Source: Sphingomonas sp. Leaf67
GTDB taxonomy: Bacteria; Pseudomonadota; Alphaproteobacteria; Sphingomonadales; Sphingomonadaceae
Length of the DNA stretch: 64,000 nt
Assembly: GCF_001421965.1 (NCBI RefSeq)
Contig: NZ_LMLP01000025.1
Location: 124,001-188,000 of the forward strand
Reading direction: 5' to 3'
A program made the translations under genes and the position numbers. The notes beneath the pieces were generated by a model. The model was not told the DNA's origin and searched no databases. It saw only the letters and a list, made by a program, of their open reading frames with translations. Shown in pieces: positions 26,595 to 35,800 of the stretch; positions within the stretch are counted from its first letter, which is position 1; every line of letters starts with the position of its first letter.

Positions 26595-27836
26595 ATGCGA
26601 GTCCTCCATATCCTCGATCATGGTCTGCCGCTGCACAGCGGGTACACCTTTCGCACCCGCGCGATCCTGACCGCGCAGATGGCGCGCGGGTGGAGCGTCG
26701 CGGCGGTGACCGGCGCGCGACAGGGGGCACGCGAAGCGGCGCGCGAAACGATCGACGGCATCGATTTCCACCGCACGGTGCCGCCGCGCAGCCTGCCCGC
26801 ACCGCTTGGCGAACTGGCCGAAATCCGCGCGTTCGCCGCCCGCATCGATCAGGTCGTCGCCGACGTCCGGCCCGATATCCTCCACGCCCATTCGCCGGTG
26901 CTCGACGCGCTGGCCGCGCTCAAGGTCGCCCGCAAGCGCGCCCTGCCGCTGGTCTATGAGATCCGCGCGTTCTGGGAAGACGCCGCGGTCGGCAACGGTA
27001 CCGGCACCGAAGGCTCGCCCCGCTACCGCGCGACTCGCGCGCTCGAAACCTGGGCGGTGCGCCGCGCCGATGGCGTCGCGGTCATCTGCGAAGGCCTGCG
27101 CCGCGACCTGATCGCGCGCGGCATCGATCCGTGCAAGATCATGGTCTCGCCCAACGGCGTCGACCTGACGCTGTTCGGCGATCCGCCCGCGCCCGACGCC
27201 GCGCTCGCCGCCGAACTCGACCTGACCGGCAAGGACGTACTCGGCTATCTCGGCAGCTTCTATGACTATGAAGGGCTCGACACGCTGATCGCGGCGATGC
27301 CCGCGCTGGTCGCCGCGCGCCCGAATGTCCGCCTGCTGCTGGTCGGCGGCGGCCCGATGGAAGCGACGCTGCGGGCACAGGCCGCGGCGTCCAGTGCGGC
27401 GCACGCGATCCGCTTTATCGGTCGCGTGTCGCATCACGAAGTCGAACGCTACTATGGACTCGTCGATCTACTCGTATATCCCCGTAAGGCGATGCGCCTG
27501 ACCGATCTCGTCACCCCGCTCAAACCGCTCGAAGCGATGGCCCAGCGCCGGCTGGTCGTTGCATCGGACGTGGGCGGCCATCGCGAACTGATCCGCGACG
27601 GCGATACCGGCACGCTCTTCCCCCCCGACGATCCCGCCGCGCTGGCGACGCGGGTCGCCGCGCTGCTCGCCGACCGGTCGGGCTGGGATGCGATGCGCGA
27701 TCGCGCGCGCGCCTTTGTCGAGGCGGAGCGTAACTGGGCATCGAACGTCGCCCGCTATCAGCCGCTGTATCAGCGCCTGATCGGCCGCACCGCGCCGGCA
27801 CCCGCCGAGCCCGCCCGGCCGTTGGTCGACGCATGA
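26595..27836 (+). CDS. Exosortase-A-type family 4 glycosyltransferase
   Basis: This 413-residue GT-B glycosyltransferase transfers a sugar from a nucleotide donor during surface-polysaccharide assembly, in the cytosol at the inner membrane. The N-terminus (MRVLHILDHGLPLHSGYTFR) and the region VYEIRAFWEDAAVGNGT match the group found in PEP-CTERM/exosortase A loci. The donor-site motifs VSPNGVDL, GGGPME and KPLEAMAQ are present. The start is ATG 26595; the open frame extends further upstream but overlaps the regulator gene. The stop overlaps the next gene (ATGA). No exosortase or PEP-CTERM protein is in this window. Confidence 0.87.
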   Translation: MRVLHILDHGLPLHSGYTFRTRAILTAQMARGWSVAAVTGARQGAREAARETIDGIDFHRTVPPRSLPAPLGELAEIRAFAARIDQVVADVRPDILHAHSPVLDALAALKVARKRALPLVYEIRAFWEDAAVGNGTGTEGSPRYRATRALETWAVRRADGVAVICEGLRRDLIARGIDPCKIMVSPNGVDLTLFGDPPAPDAALAAELDLTGKDVLGYLGSFYDYEGLDTLIAAMPALVAARPNVRLLLVGGGPMEATLRAQAAASSAAHAIRFIGRVSHHEVERYYGLVDLLVYPRKAMRLTDLVTPLKPLEAMAQRRLVVASDVGGHRELIRDGDTGTLFPPDDPAALATRVAALLADRSGWDAMRDRARAFVEAERNWASNVARYQPLYQRLIGRTAPAPAEPARPLVDA

Positions 27837-28798
27837 AGCGCGCCCACGCCCCGATCGTCGCGATCTTCACCGCGCTGACGGTCGCGCTCATCATCGCGCT
27901 GCTGCCGGTCTGGCGGATCGAGGCGGCGGTGGAGGCGAGTGGCCTGCCCGCGCTGCTGCCCGCCGCCGCCCCGCCGCTGGGCATGACCGCCCGGGTCGCG
28001 CTGATGCTTGCCGCCGCGACGCTGATCGCCGGGCCGCTGTGGATCGGTCTGTGGCTACTGCTGCCGGCGAAGCGCAGGCGCCGCCCGATCGATGCCGAGC
28101 CCAGCGTCCGCCGGGCCGACGCGCATCCCGACGCGCCGCCGCGCCCGCCGGTGCGCGCCGCACGCGATCTCGGCAAGCCGTTCCTCGATCCGCTCGACCC
28201 GGTGGAAACCGAGATGGACCTGCCGCGTGACCTGAACATTCCGATGGCGGTCTTCGACCCTGCCGCCGTGCCGCAGGTCCCCGCCGCCCCGGCACAGGCG
28301 GTCCGCCCGCTGTTCCGCCCGACGCCCGCGCCCGCCGACGACGCCACGGTCGATCCTGCCGCTTTCTTCGAACCCCCGGTTGCGGCCGCCGCTGAACAGG
28401 AGGCACCCGTGCCGCCGACCCCGATCGAGCCAGCCACCCCGGCCGAACCGACCGTCGAACTGCCCGACGACGTCGCGCCGCCCGCACCACCGGTTGCGAC
28501 GGTCGAACCCGAGCCGGCAGCCGATCCCGAGCCCGAGTCCGATCCGGAGGTGGCTCCCGAACCGGAAATCGCTCCCGAACCCGAAGCCGTCACCCACCAA
28601 CCCGACATCTCGCCTGCCGAAAAGCGTCCGATCGAACCGGCCCCGCTGCCCAGCCTCGACGCGTTGCTCGATCGCCTCGACGAAGGCCTGCAACGCCGCC
28701 GCTCCGCCGAGATCGAACGACAGGAAGCTGCGAAGGCCCAATCGACCGGCCTCGCCTCGGCACTCGGTGCGCTGCGTCGCATGGCCGGAGGCGAATAA
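27833..28798 (+). CDS. Two-helix membrane protein with proline-rich tail, function unknown
   Basis: The 321-residue product has two hydrophobic segments (about residues 7-26 and 48-77), then a basic KRRRRP stop-transfer. A long cytoplasmic or periplasmic tail follows, dominated by Pro, Ala, Glu and Val with PEPE-like repeats (about 190-260), and then a helical C-terminus (LDALLDRLDEGLQRRRSAE). It overlaps the glycosyltransferase gene by 4 nt, so the two are coupled. The tail could be a flexible spacer or a scaffold for polysaccharide enzymes; nothing in the sequence decides this. Confidence 0.85.
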   Translation: MKRAHAPIVAIFTALTVALIIALLPVWRIEAAVEASGLPALLPAAAPPLGMTARVALMLAAATLIAGPLWIGLWLLLPAKRRRRPIDAEPSVRRADAHPDAPPRPPVRAARDLGKPFLDPLDPVETEMDLPRDLNIPMAVFDPAAVPQVPAAPAQAVRPLFRPTPAPADDATVDPAAFFEPPVAAAAEQEAPVPPTPIEPATPAEPTVELPDDVAPPAPPVATVEPEPAADPEPESDPEVAPEPEIAPEPEAVTHQPDISPAEKRPIEPAPLPSLDALLDRLDEGLQRRRSAEIERQEAAKAQSTGLASALGALRRMAGGE

Positions 28799-28952
28799 CC
28801 CCATACCCCTCTCCCCGGACAGGGGAGAGGGATACCGAAGCTTGCCAGCTTGCTGGCTAGCGCAGGTTGGGAGAGGGGCGAGCGAGCCTGCAGGGCTCGC
28901 GCGGTCGCGCAAGCGAGCGCATCTCTTTCCCTACCGGCAGAGGAAAACAAAC
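28799..28952. terminator. Multi-hairpin intergenic region between convergent genes
   Basis: Right after the membrane protein stop lies the stem CCCTCTCCCC / GGGGAGAGGG (28807-28816 with 28822-28831, 5-nt loop). It is followed by GCCAGC-TT-GCTGGC (about 28844-28857) and a CGAGCC/GGGCTCG hairpin near 28885. No U-run follows, so this is a candidate structured transcript end rather than a classical terminator. The next gene converges from the right. Confidence 0.55.
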
Positions 28953-29252
28953 TCACCGTTCCTCGACGGTCAGTACCTCCAGCACCACATCCTTGCCCGT
29001 CCGCGCCACCACCGCGACATCGGCGACCAGATGCCCGCGCAGCGGCAGGTCCGCTTCGGGCAGCGCCGCTAGCCACGCGTCGAACGCGACCCCCGCTCCG
29101 CTGAGCGTCAGGCGATGCCGCGCCCCGACAAAGGTCGCGCTCGCCCAGCGCGTCCAGCCGGCTTCACCGACCGACACCACGGCCCCCGCCGCCTCCGCCG
29201 CGATCCGCAGTCGCCGTTCGAGCAGGGTCGCCGCATCGGGACCGCCGCTCAA
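28953..29252 (-). CDS. Hypothetical 99-residue protein in the S24 regulator cluster
   Basis: The probable start is TTG 29252, which overlaps the upstream small gene's stop (TTGA). The product is about 99 residues and basic at the N-terminus (LLERRLRIAAEAAG). It continues with alternating strands (WASATFVGARHRLTLSG, LRGHLVADVAVVART, DVVLEVLTVEER), as in a small beta-rich domain. I do not recognise the family. It is divergent from, and likely co-regulated with, the S24 repressor gene. Confidence 0.65.
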   Translation of the reverse strand: MSGGPDAATLLERRLRIAAEAAGAVVSVGEAGWTRWASATFVGARHRLTLSGAGVAFDAWLAALPEADLPLRGHLVADVAVVARTGKDVVLEVLTVEER

Positions 29253-29434
29253 TGCCGTTGCTCCTGCGCGTCGATATAGGCCTCGATCCGGGCGAGCAGT
29301 GGCGGGCGCGGCTGCCGCCCGTTGCGCAAATCGCCCACCAGTCGCGGATCGCCCGCCGCCCGTCGGCCGAACAGCGTTTCCGGCGTGCCGGTCTCCTGCA
29401 AATGCCGACTGATCCGCTGCAAAATCGTATGCAT
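29249..29434 (-). CDS. 61-residue helix-turn-helix-like small protein
   Basis: The frame encodes 61 residues: MHTILQRISRHLQETGTPE, then LFGRRAAGDPRLVGDLRNGR and ARIEAYIDAQEQRH. The pattern of a short helix, a turn (AAGDP) and a recognition-like helix resembles the minimal DNA-binding domains of Cro/Xre proteins. The shape parallels the N-terminus of the divergent S24 repressor. GGAGG lies about 5 nt before the ATG. It may be a small co-regulator or anti-repressor; that is inference from layout. Confidence 0.68.
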   Translation of the reverse strand: MHTILQRISRHLQETGTPETLFGRRAAGDPRLVGDLRNGRQPRPPLLARIEAYIDAQEQRH

Positions 29435-29502
29435 CCATACCTCCCGTCTACCCCTTCGACACAGTGTCTGTTCCTGATCTGTTCTTTGAAATCCAACTTG
29501 TC

Positions 29503-29516
29503 TAGGATAAATCCTA
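29503..29516. promoter_or_regulatory. Palindrome in the S24 repressor promoter region
   Basis: TAGGATAAATCCTA has perfect 6-bp arms around AA, 16 nt before the repressor ATG. A TTGAAA at 29486-29491 with GATAAA at 29507-29512 could be promoter boxes of the rightward gene. A repressor binding here would cover the start of its own gene, the normal autoregulatory layout. The palindrome also lies in the divergent leader of the small genes to the left. Confidence 0.45.
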
Positions 29517-29532
29517 CGGCTAGGGTTCTGGG

Positions 29533-30147
29533 ATGGAATCGAACGATATTCGGTCCGCCATCGCGCGGCTGGCGGGGGAGCGCGGCGTCAGTCTCGCGGA
29601 ATTGTCGCGCGTGCTGGGACGTAACCCCGCTTATATGCAGCAATTTATCGAACGTGGTTCGCCACGCCGGCTGGCGGAGGGTGATCGGGCGACGCTGGCC
29701 CGCTATCTCGGGGTGGCCGAACCGCTGCTTGGCGGCCCGCCCGAACATCCATTGATCGCGATTCCCCGCATCGACGCCGCTGCCTCGGCCGGGCCGGGGG
29801 GACTGGTCGAGGACGATCGGGGCGACGGCGCGATGCGCCTCGATACCGCGTTGCTGCGCCAGTTGCGGGTGCGGGCCGGCAACGCCTCGATGATTACCGT
29901 CGCCGGCGATTCGATGCAGCCGACGCTATCGGATGGCGACGCGATTCTCGTCGATCGTGGCGACCGGCGCGGCGTATCGGGGGCGATCCATGTCGTGCGG
30001 CACGACGGCGTCCTGCTGGTCAAACGCCTCGCCCGCACCCGCGACGGATGGGAACTGGTCAGCGACAACCCCGCTTACCCCCCGATCACGCTCACCGGTC
30101 CGCCCGACATCATCGGCCGCGTCGTCTGGCTGTCGCGCTCGCTGTAG
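29533..30147 (+). CDS. S24-peptidase (LexA/CI-like) transcriptional repressor
   Basis: The 204-residue protein joins an N-terminal helix-turn-helix (about residues 5-60, VSLAELSRVLGRNPAYMQQFI) to a C-terminal S24 self-cleaving domain. The nucleophile is Ser127 in AGDSMQPTL and the general base is Lys164 in LLVKRLA. Such repressors bind as dimers and are inactivated by autoproteolysis after DNA damage or other stress. It is not LexA itself by its N-terminus. A possible Ala-Gly cleavage site lies in AASAGPGG (about residue 86). It is divergent from two small genes. Confidence 0.87.
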   Translation: MESNDIRSAIARLAGERGVSLAELSRVLGRNPAYMQQFIERGSPRRLAEGDRATLARYLGVAEPLLGGPPEHPLIAIPRIDAAASAGPGGLVEDDRGDGAMRLDTALLRQLRVRAGNASMITVAGDSMQPTLSDGDAILVDRGDRRGVSGAIHVVRHDGVLLVKRLARTRDGWELVSDNPAYPPITLTGPPDIIGRVVWLSRSL

Positions 30148-30149
30148 CA

Positions 30150-30313
30150 TTTCCTACAGGACCCGCATTTGTAAAGGTCGCGGCGTCGTCGAAAGGGTCA
30201 GAACCGAACAGGCGCCATCCGTCAACTTATCCGCCGCCGGTGGCACCTAACCCGTTGTTAGCAAGCCAAAACACCCGCCGTGCAACCATGGCATAGTGTC
30301 ACCTTCGTCAACT
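30150..30313. repeat. Degenerate intergenic element of the AAAGGTCAC family (copy 4)
   Basis: The gap between the S24 gene and the convergent small gene starts with TTTCCTACAG (30150-30159). It ends with AGTGTCACCTTCGTCAACT running into the small gene's stop codon. The right end matches the consensus of the intact copies at 17 of 23 positions. The left end also pairs with the preceding CTGTAG to form a short hairpin around the repressor's stop. Confidence 0.4.
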
Positions 30314-30484
30314 TCAGATCCGGTCGCGTCGCCAGATCCACAGCGCGATTCCAACCCCCAGGGCCAATCCGACCAGCAATCCGGCGGTCGCCTCGCCGAA
30401 CACCGCGCCGATGATGGCACCGCCCAGCGTGCCGAGCGCGATCGGCATCCCGCCGGCCTTGGGATTGTGCGAAGGTCTGTTCAT
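30314..30484 (-). CDS. Small two-helix membrane protein with glycine-zipper pattern
   Basis: The 56-residue product reads MNRPSHNPKAGG followed by two closely spaced hydrophobic segments with small residues at regular spacing (GTLGGAIIGAVFGE and GLLVGLALGVGIALWIW), then WRRDRI. Glycine-zipper helices of this sort pack in membranes. A longer frame begins upstream but its extension has the composition of a shadow frame. Function unknown. Upstream spacing to the next gene is 167 bp with no feature beyond a repeated GTTCCGGCACG. Confidence 0.62.
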   Translation of the reverse strand: MNRPSHNPKAGGMPIALGTLGGAIIGAVFGEATAGLLVGLALGVGIALWIWRRDRI

Positions 30485-30651
30485 CGCCGATCTCTGCCAC
30501 AGTCGCGCCACCCGCGCCACCGCGTCCCGCCCGTACCGTTCCGGCACGGGGGACGTCCCGCGCCGGGACCGGCCGTGGCATGGTAACCATCGTCCCCCGC
30601 TGCCACCGCGCTTGGTACGGTTCCGGCACGAACCGTGTTACAGACGGGGCC

Positions 30652-30876
30652 ATGCTCGATTCGATCGCCTTGCCGCCCTATATTTCCGACGCATCCGATC
30701 TGGTGACGGCGCATGAACTGATCACCGATTTCGGCACCCGCGCCGCCGATGAAGCCGTTTCCCGTGCCGCCGATGCCCGCGACAACGACAATGTGATCCA
30801 GTTCTGCCGCTGGCGACAGGTCGCGCGGCTCGTCACAATGCTCGCGCGGCCCGGCGTTTGGGGCACGATTCACTAA
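30652..30876 (+). CDS. Hypothetical 74-residue soluble protein
   Basis: The frame gives MLDSIALPPYISDASDLVTA, then a helical region with ARDNDNVIQFCRWRQVARLV near the C-terminus. The layout (a helix rich in Ala/Arg followed by DNVIxFCRWRQV) looks like a conserved small alphaproteobacterial protein, but I cannot name the family. It lies 45 bp upstream of tamA on the same strand and could share its transcript. Confidence 0.65.
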   Translation: MLDSIALPPYISDASDLVTAHELITDFGTRAADEAVSRAADARDNDNVIQFCRWRQVARLVTMLARPGVWGTIH

Positions 30877-30921
30877 GCTTGGCCCTTGGCGGGGGGCGTG
30901 CTGCTCCGCTAGGACCGTTTC

Positions 30922-32841
30922 ATGTCGAGCTGCCGGCTTGCCGTGCTGTTGAGCGCCGGATGGCTCGCTTTTGCGGGCCCGGCGGCGTTCGCTCAGGAAA
31001 CGTCGCTCGATCCGACCTCGCCGATGGCCGACCTGCCCGATATCGGCGTCGCCTGGCCCGACCTGTCGACCGCACCGGCCGATCCCGATGCGACCGCCGG
31101 TCCGCAGCGGGCCGGCGGCGAATTTCGCTATAATTACCGCATTACGGGCATCGACGGCATCAATACCGACCTGTTCCGACAGCGGTTCAACGAATTGTCG
31201 ACGCTGCGCGCGAATGAAGGCGACCCCGCCAACGCCGCGCAGATCGACCGCCGCGCCCGCGAAGACGCGCGGCTCCTCGACGAACTGCTCCGCAACGAAG
31301 GTTATTTCGACGCCCGCATCGCGACCAGCGTCCGCCCCGAAGGCGACCGGCTCATCGTCTATCTGGAGGTCGAACCCGGCCAGCTCTACCGCTTCGCACA
31401 GGTCCGTACCCCCGGCATTGCCGCCGCGGGCGACAAGGCTCCGGAGTTGCGAGACGCCTTCGCGGTCAAGCCCGAAACCCCGGTACAGGGCGATACGATC
31501 GTCGCCGCCCAAGGCAAGCTGACCGAAACGATCGGCCGCGAGGGCTTTCCCTTTGCCAGGGTCGGCGAACCCGAGATCACCGTCGACCACGCCACCCGCA
31601 CCGCGACGCTCGACATTACCGTGGCACCGGGTGGCGAGCGTCGCTTCGGCCGGATCGTCACGACGCCCAACCGCATCTTCGATGGCGATCATGCGCAGGA
31701 CATCGCCCGGTTCAAACCTGGCGAGACCTATGATTCGACGCTGGTCGACGATCTGCGCCGCGCCATCATCCAGACCAGCCTCGTCTCGCAGGTCCGCCTG
31801 ACCCCGGTCGAGGGGACCGCGCCCGGCACCGTCGACCTCGACCTCGCCATGGAGCCCGCCCCGCCGCGCACCATCGCCGGCGAACTCGGCTACGGCACCG
31901 GCGAAGGCGCGCGGGTCGAGGCGAGCTGGACCCACCGCAACCTGTTCCCGCCCGAAGGGGCGCTGACGCTGCGCGGCGTGCTCGGCACCCTCGAGCAGGT
32001 CGCGGCGGTGACCTTCCGCCGCAACAATTTCCACGGCCGCGACCGGGTGCTGACCGCGCAGGTCGCCGCGACCCATCTGGTCCGCAACGCCTTCGAAGCG
32101 AACACCGTCTCGTTGTCGGCCGGGCTGGAACGGCAGACCAATATTTTCTTCCAGAAGACATGGACATGGTCGCTCGGCGGCGAACTGGTCGCGACTGACG
32201 AACGCGACGTGATCGTCGCCACCGGCGAACCCCGCCGCCGCACCTATTTCATCGGCGCACTGCCCAGCAGCCTGAATTACGACGGCTCGGACGACCTGCT
32301 CAATCCGACGAAGGGCTTTCGATTGGGCGGCCGCATCAGCCCCGAATTGTCGCTACAGGGGCAGGTGTTCGGCTATACCCGTGCCCAGATTGACGCGAGC
32401 GTCTATCGCCCGGTCACCGGTCGCGTCGTCCTTGCCGGGCGCACCCGCATCGGCTCGATCCTCGGCGCGCCGCGCGATGCGGTCGCTCCCTCGCGGCGTT
32501 TTTATGCCGGTGGCGGCGCATCGGTGCGTGGCTACGGCTTTCAGGATATCGGCCCGCGCGATCCGAACAACGATCCGATCGGTGGCCGCAGCCTTGCCGA
32601 ATTTTCGCTGGAGGCCCGCGTTCGCGCGTTCGGCAATTTCGGGGTCGTGCCGTTCCTCGACGCCGGCAATATCTATACCTCGACGCTGCCGCGCTTCACC
32701 GGCATGCGCTACGGCGCGGGCATCGGCGTGCGCTATTACAGCAACTTCGGCCCGATCCGCATCGACGTCGGCACCCCGATCAATCCGCAGCGCGGCGACC
32801 CACGCGTCGCGGTCTATGTCTCGCTGGGGCAGGCCTTTTGA
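30922..32841 (+). CDS. tamA: Outer-membrane translocation protein TamA (Omp85/BamA family)
   Basis: TamA is an Omp85-family barrel that works with TamB to build or supply the outer membrane. The 639-residue precursor has a signal peptide (cleavage likely after AFA, residue 24) and POTRA domains in the N-terminal half. The C-terminal 16-strand barrel carries the Omp85 motif SVRGYGFQDIG and ends in Phe, the outer-membrane sorting signal (SLGQAF). AGGACC lies 7 nt before the ATG. The stop overlaps the tamB start. Confidence 0.93.
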   Translation: MSSCRLAVLLSAGWLAFAGPAAFAQETSLDPTSPMADLPDIGVAWPDLSTAPADPDATAGPQRAGGEFRYNYRITGIDGINTDLFRQRFNELSTLRANEGDPANAAQIDRRAREDARLLDELLRNEGYFDARIATSVRPEGDRLIVYLEVEPGQLYRFAQVRTPGIAAAGDKAPELRDAFAVKPETPVQGDTIVAAQGKLTETIGREGFPFARVGEPEITVDHATRTATLDITVAPGGERRFGRIVTTPNRIFDGDHAQDIARFKPGETYDSTLVDDLRRAIIQTSLVSQVRLTPVEGTAPGTVDLDLAMEPAPPRTIAGELGYGTGEGARVEASWTHRNLFPPEGALTLRGVLGTLEQVAAVTFRRNNFHGRDRVLTAQVAATHLVRNAFEANTVSLSAGLERQTNIFFQKTWTWSLGGELVATDERDVIVATGEPRRRTYFIGALPSSLNYDGSDDLLNPTKGFRLGGRISPELSLQGQVFGYTRAQIDASVYRPVTGRVVLAGRTRIGSILGAPRDAVAPSRRFYAGGGASVRGYGFQDIGPRDPNNDPIGGRSLAEFSLEARVRAFGNFGVVPFLDAGNIYTSTLPRFTGMRYGAGIGVRYYSNFGPIRIDVGTPINPQRGDPRVAVYVSLGQAF

Positions 32842-35800
32842 CGCAGGTGTCGGACGAACCCGTACCTGCGCCCCAGCGCCGGATCGGCTGGGGCCGGCGG
32901 CTGGCGCAATGGCTGCTGCTGATCGTCATCGCCATCGCCGGGTTGCTGGTCGTCATCGATACCGGCCCCGGTCACCGGCTGATCGCGAACCGGATCGCGA
33001 CGCTCAAACCCGCCAACGGCATGCGGTATCGCATCGGGCGGATCGACGGGTCGATCTACAACCGCGCGCGGCTGATCGACGTCCGCATCTATGATCCCAA
33101 GGGGCTGGTGCTGCGCGCGCCCAGCGCCGAACTCGACTGGCGGCCATGGGAATTCTGGTCGAACCGGTTGTCGATCACCAGCCTGCACCTCCCGCGCGCG
33201 ATCCTCGCCAAGCTGCCGCAGCCTGCCCCGACCGGACGGCGTGGCCCGATATTACCCGGCTTCGACATCCGCATCGGCCGGTTGAGCGTCGAGCGGCTCG
33301 AACTGGCCAAGGCGGTGACCGGCACCGCGCGGGTCGGTCGCCTCGCCGGACAGGCCGATATCCGGTCGGGCCGGGCGCTGGTCGACCTCGCGCTCGATAT
33401 CGCCGACAGCGACCGGCTCCGCCTGCACCTCGATAGCGAACCCGATCGCGACCGGTTCGACGTCGATCTGCGCGTGCGCAGCGCCGCCGACGGGTTGCTC
33501 GCGACCGCCAGCGGCATCCGCCGTCCGCTTGCGATCGAAGTCGCGGGCGACGGCCGCTGGTCGGCATGGGATGGTCGCGCCGTTGCCGATGCCGGCCGCG
33601 CGCGCATTCTCGACCTGACGCTGGGCGTCCGCGCCGGCCGCTATACGCTGGGCGGGACGCTCGCCCCGGCCGCCTTGTTGCAGGGCAAGCTGCAACGGCT
33701 GACCAGCCCGCAGGTCCGCGTCAGCGGCAGCGCGACCTTCGCCGATCGCCGCATCGACGGCATGCTCGCCCTGCGCAGCCCGGCGCTGGCGCTGGAAGCC
33801 GACGGCATCGTCGATCTCGGCACCAGCGCGTTTCGCGACCTGCGGCTGCGCACCCGCCTGCTGCGCCCCGCCGCGTTGTTCCCCAACATGACCGGCCGCG
33901 ACATCGAACTGCGCGCGATCCTCGACGGTGAATTTTCGACCGCGCGCTTCGACTACCGCCTGCGCGCGCAGCGGCTCGCCTTCGACCAGACCGGGTTCGA
34001 AGGCGTCGTCGCGGCCGGGCAGGGGCGCTTCTCGAAAGCACCGGTCATCGTTCCGATCCGGCTGGCGGCGGCGCGCGTCACCGGGGTCGGCGAAGTCGCC
34101 GGCGGCATCCTGCGCAACCTGTCGGTCACTGGCAAGCTGGCGGTCGGCACGCGCACCCTCGTCGGCAACGACCTGATCGTCCGGTCGGACAAGCTGAACG
34201 GCCGGATCATGCTGACGCTCGAACTGGCGACCGGACGGTACGAGGTCGGAATCAGCGGCGCGCTGCAACGCTATCTCATCCCCGGTCTCGGGCTGGTCGA
34301 TGTCCAAACCCGCCTGACCGCCGTCCCCATTCCCGGCGGCGGCACCCGCATCGTCGGGCGGGGGCTGGCGCAGGTTCGCCGGCTCGACAACGGCTTCTTC
34401 CGGTCGCTGACCCAGGGGCTGCCGCGCATCGAAACCGGGCTGGAGCGCGGCCGCGACGGCATCCTGTATCTGCGCGGGGCACGGCTGACTTCGCCCGGCC
34501 TCACACTCACCGGCAACGGCTATCGCCGCCGCGACGGCACCTTCCATTTCGAAGGCAGCGGCCGACAGGCGACCTATGGTCCGGTGCAACTGGTCCTCGA
34601 CGGCAATATCTCGAAACCCACGCTCGACCTGCGGTTCGCGTCGCCCAATGCGACGCTCGGCCTTGCCGATGTGGTCGCCCATCTCGACCCGACGCCCGAC
34701 GGTTTCGCCTATCGTGCCGCTGGTGGTTCGCGGCTCGGCCCGTTCACCGCCAACGGCCGCATCCTGCTGCCCAGCGGCGGCACCGCGCGCATCGCCGTCG
34801 ACGCACTCGAGGTCAGTGGCACCCGTGCCAATGGCGGAATCGACATCGTGCCGGACGGTTTCCTTGGGGCACTGACCGTCGATGGCGGCGGCATCACCGG
34901 TACCATCGCCTTCCGTCCGCAGGGCAGCGACCAGCGCATCGACATCGCCCTCGACGCCGCCCGGGCACGGCTGGGCGCGGTAGGCACGGTCCGACGCGCC
35001 CGGCTGGAGGCGGGGATCGTCCTGGCGGACACCGGCACCACCCTCGACGCGACCGTCACCGCGCAAGGCTTCCGTCGCGGCCAGTTGTCGATCGCGCGGC
35101 TGGCCGGCAGCGCGAAGCTGGTCGACGGTGTCGGCGAGGTCCGCGCCGCGATCGCCGGATCGCGCGGCCGCGCCTTCGCGATCCAGAGCGTGACGCAGGT
35201 CGCCGCCGACAGCTACACGATCGACGCCGAAGGGACGCTCGACCGCCGCCCGCTCAAGCTCGAAACCCCGGCGGTGCTGCGGCGCGAAGGGGAGGGCTGG
35301 CGCCTCGCCCCGACCCGGTTCAGCTTTGCCGGCGGTACCGCCACCGTCGGCGGGGCGTTCGGCGCGGGTGCCAGCGAACTGACCCTCGACGTCGCCCGCA
35401 TGCCGCTTGCGGTGCTCGACATCGGCTATCCCGGTCTCGGGCTCGGCGGCACCGCATCGGGCAAGATCGCCTATGCGCTGACCGGTGATACGCCCAGCGG
35501 CCGGGTCGACATGACGATCCGCGGCCTCAGCCGGTCCGGCCTTGTGTTGTCGTCGACCCCGATCGATGTCGGCATCGCCGCCGTGCTCGACGCCAATCGT
35601 GCCGGGATGCGCGCGGTGATGGCCAGCGGTGGCAAGACGATCGGTCGCGCGCAGGCGCGGCTCGCGCCGCTCGGGCAGGGGGACCTCGCCACCCGCATCG
35701 CCAACGCGCCGCTGATCGCGCAGCTTCGCTATGGCGGCCCCGCCGACACGCTGTGGCGGCTGACCGGTATCGAATTGTTCGACCTGTCCGGCCCGGTGGC

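Noticed and set aside
30532..30632. Direct repeat of GTTCCGGCACG near 30538 and 30620, with GGAAC on the opposite strand as in extracytoplasmic sigma promoters
   Set aside because: Only 11 bp long and no CGTT at the -10 distance, so I do not call a promoter or a repeat family.
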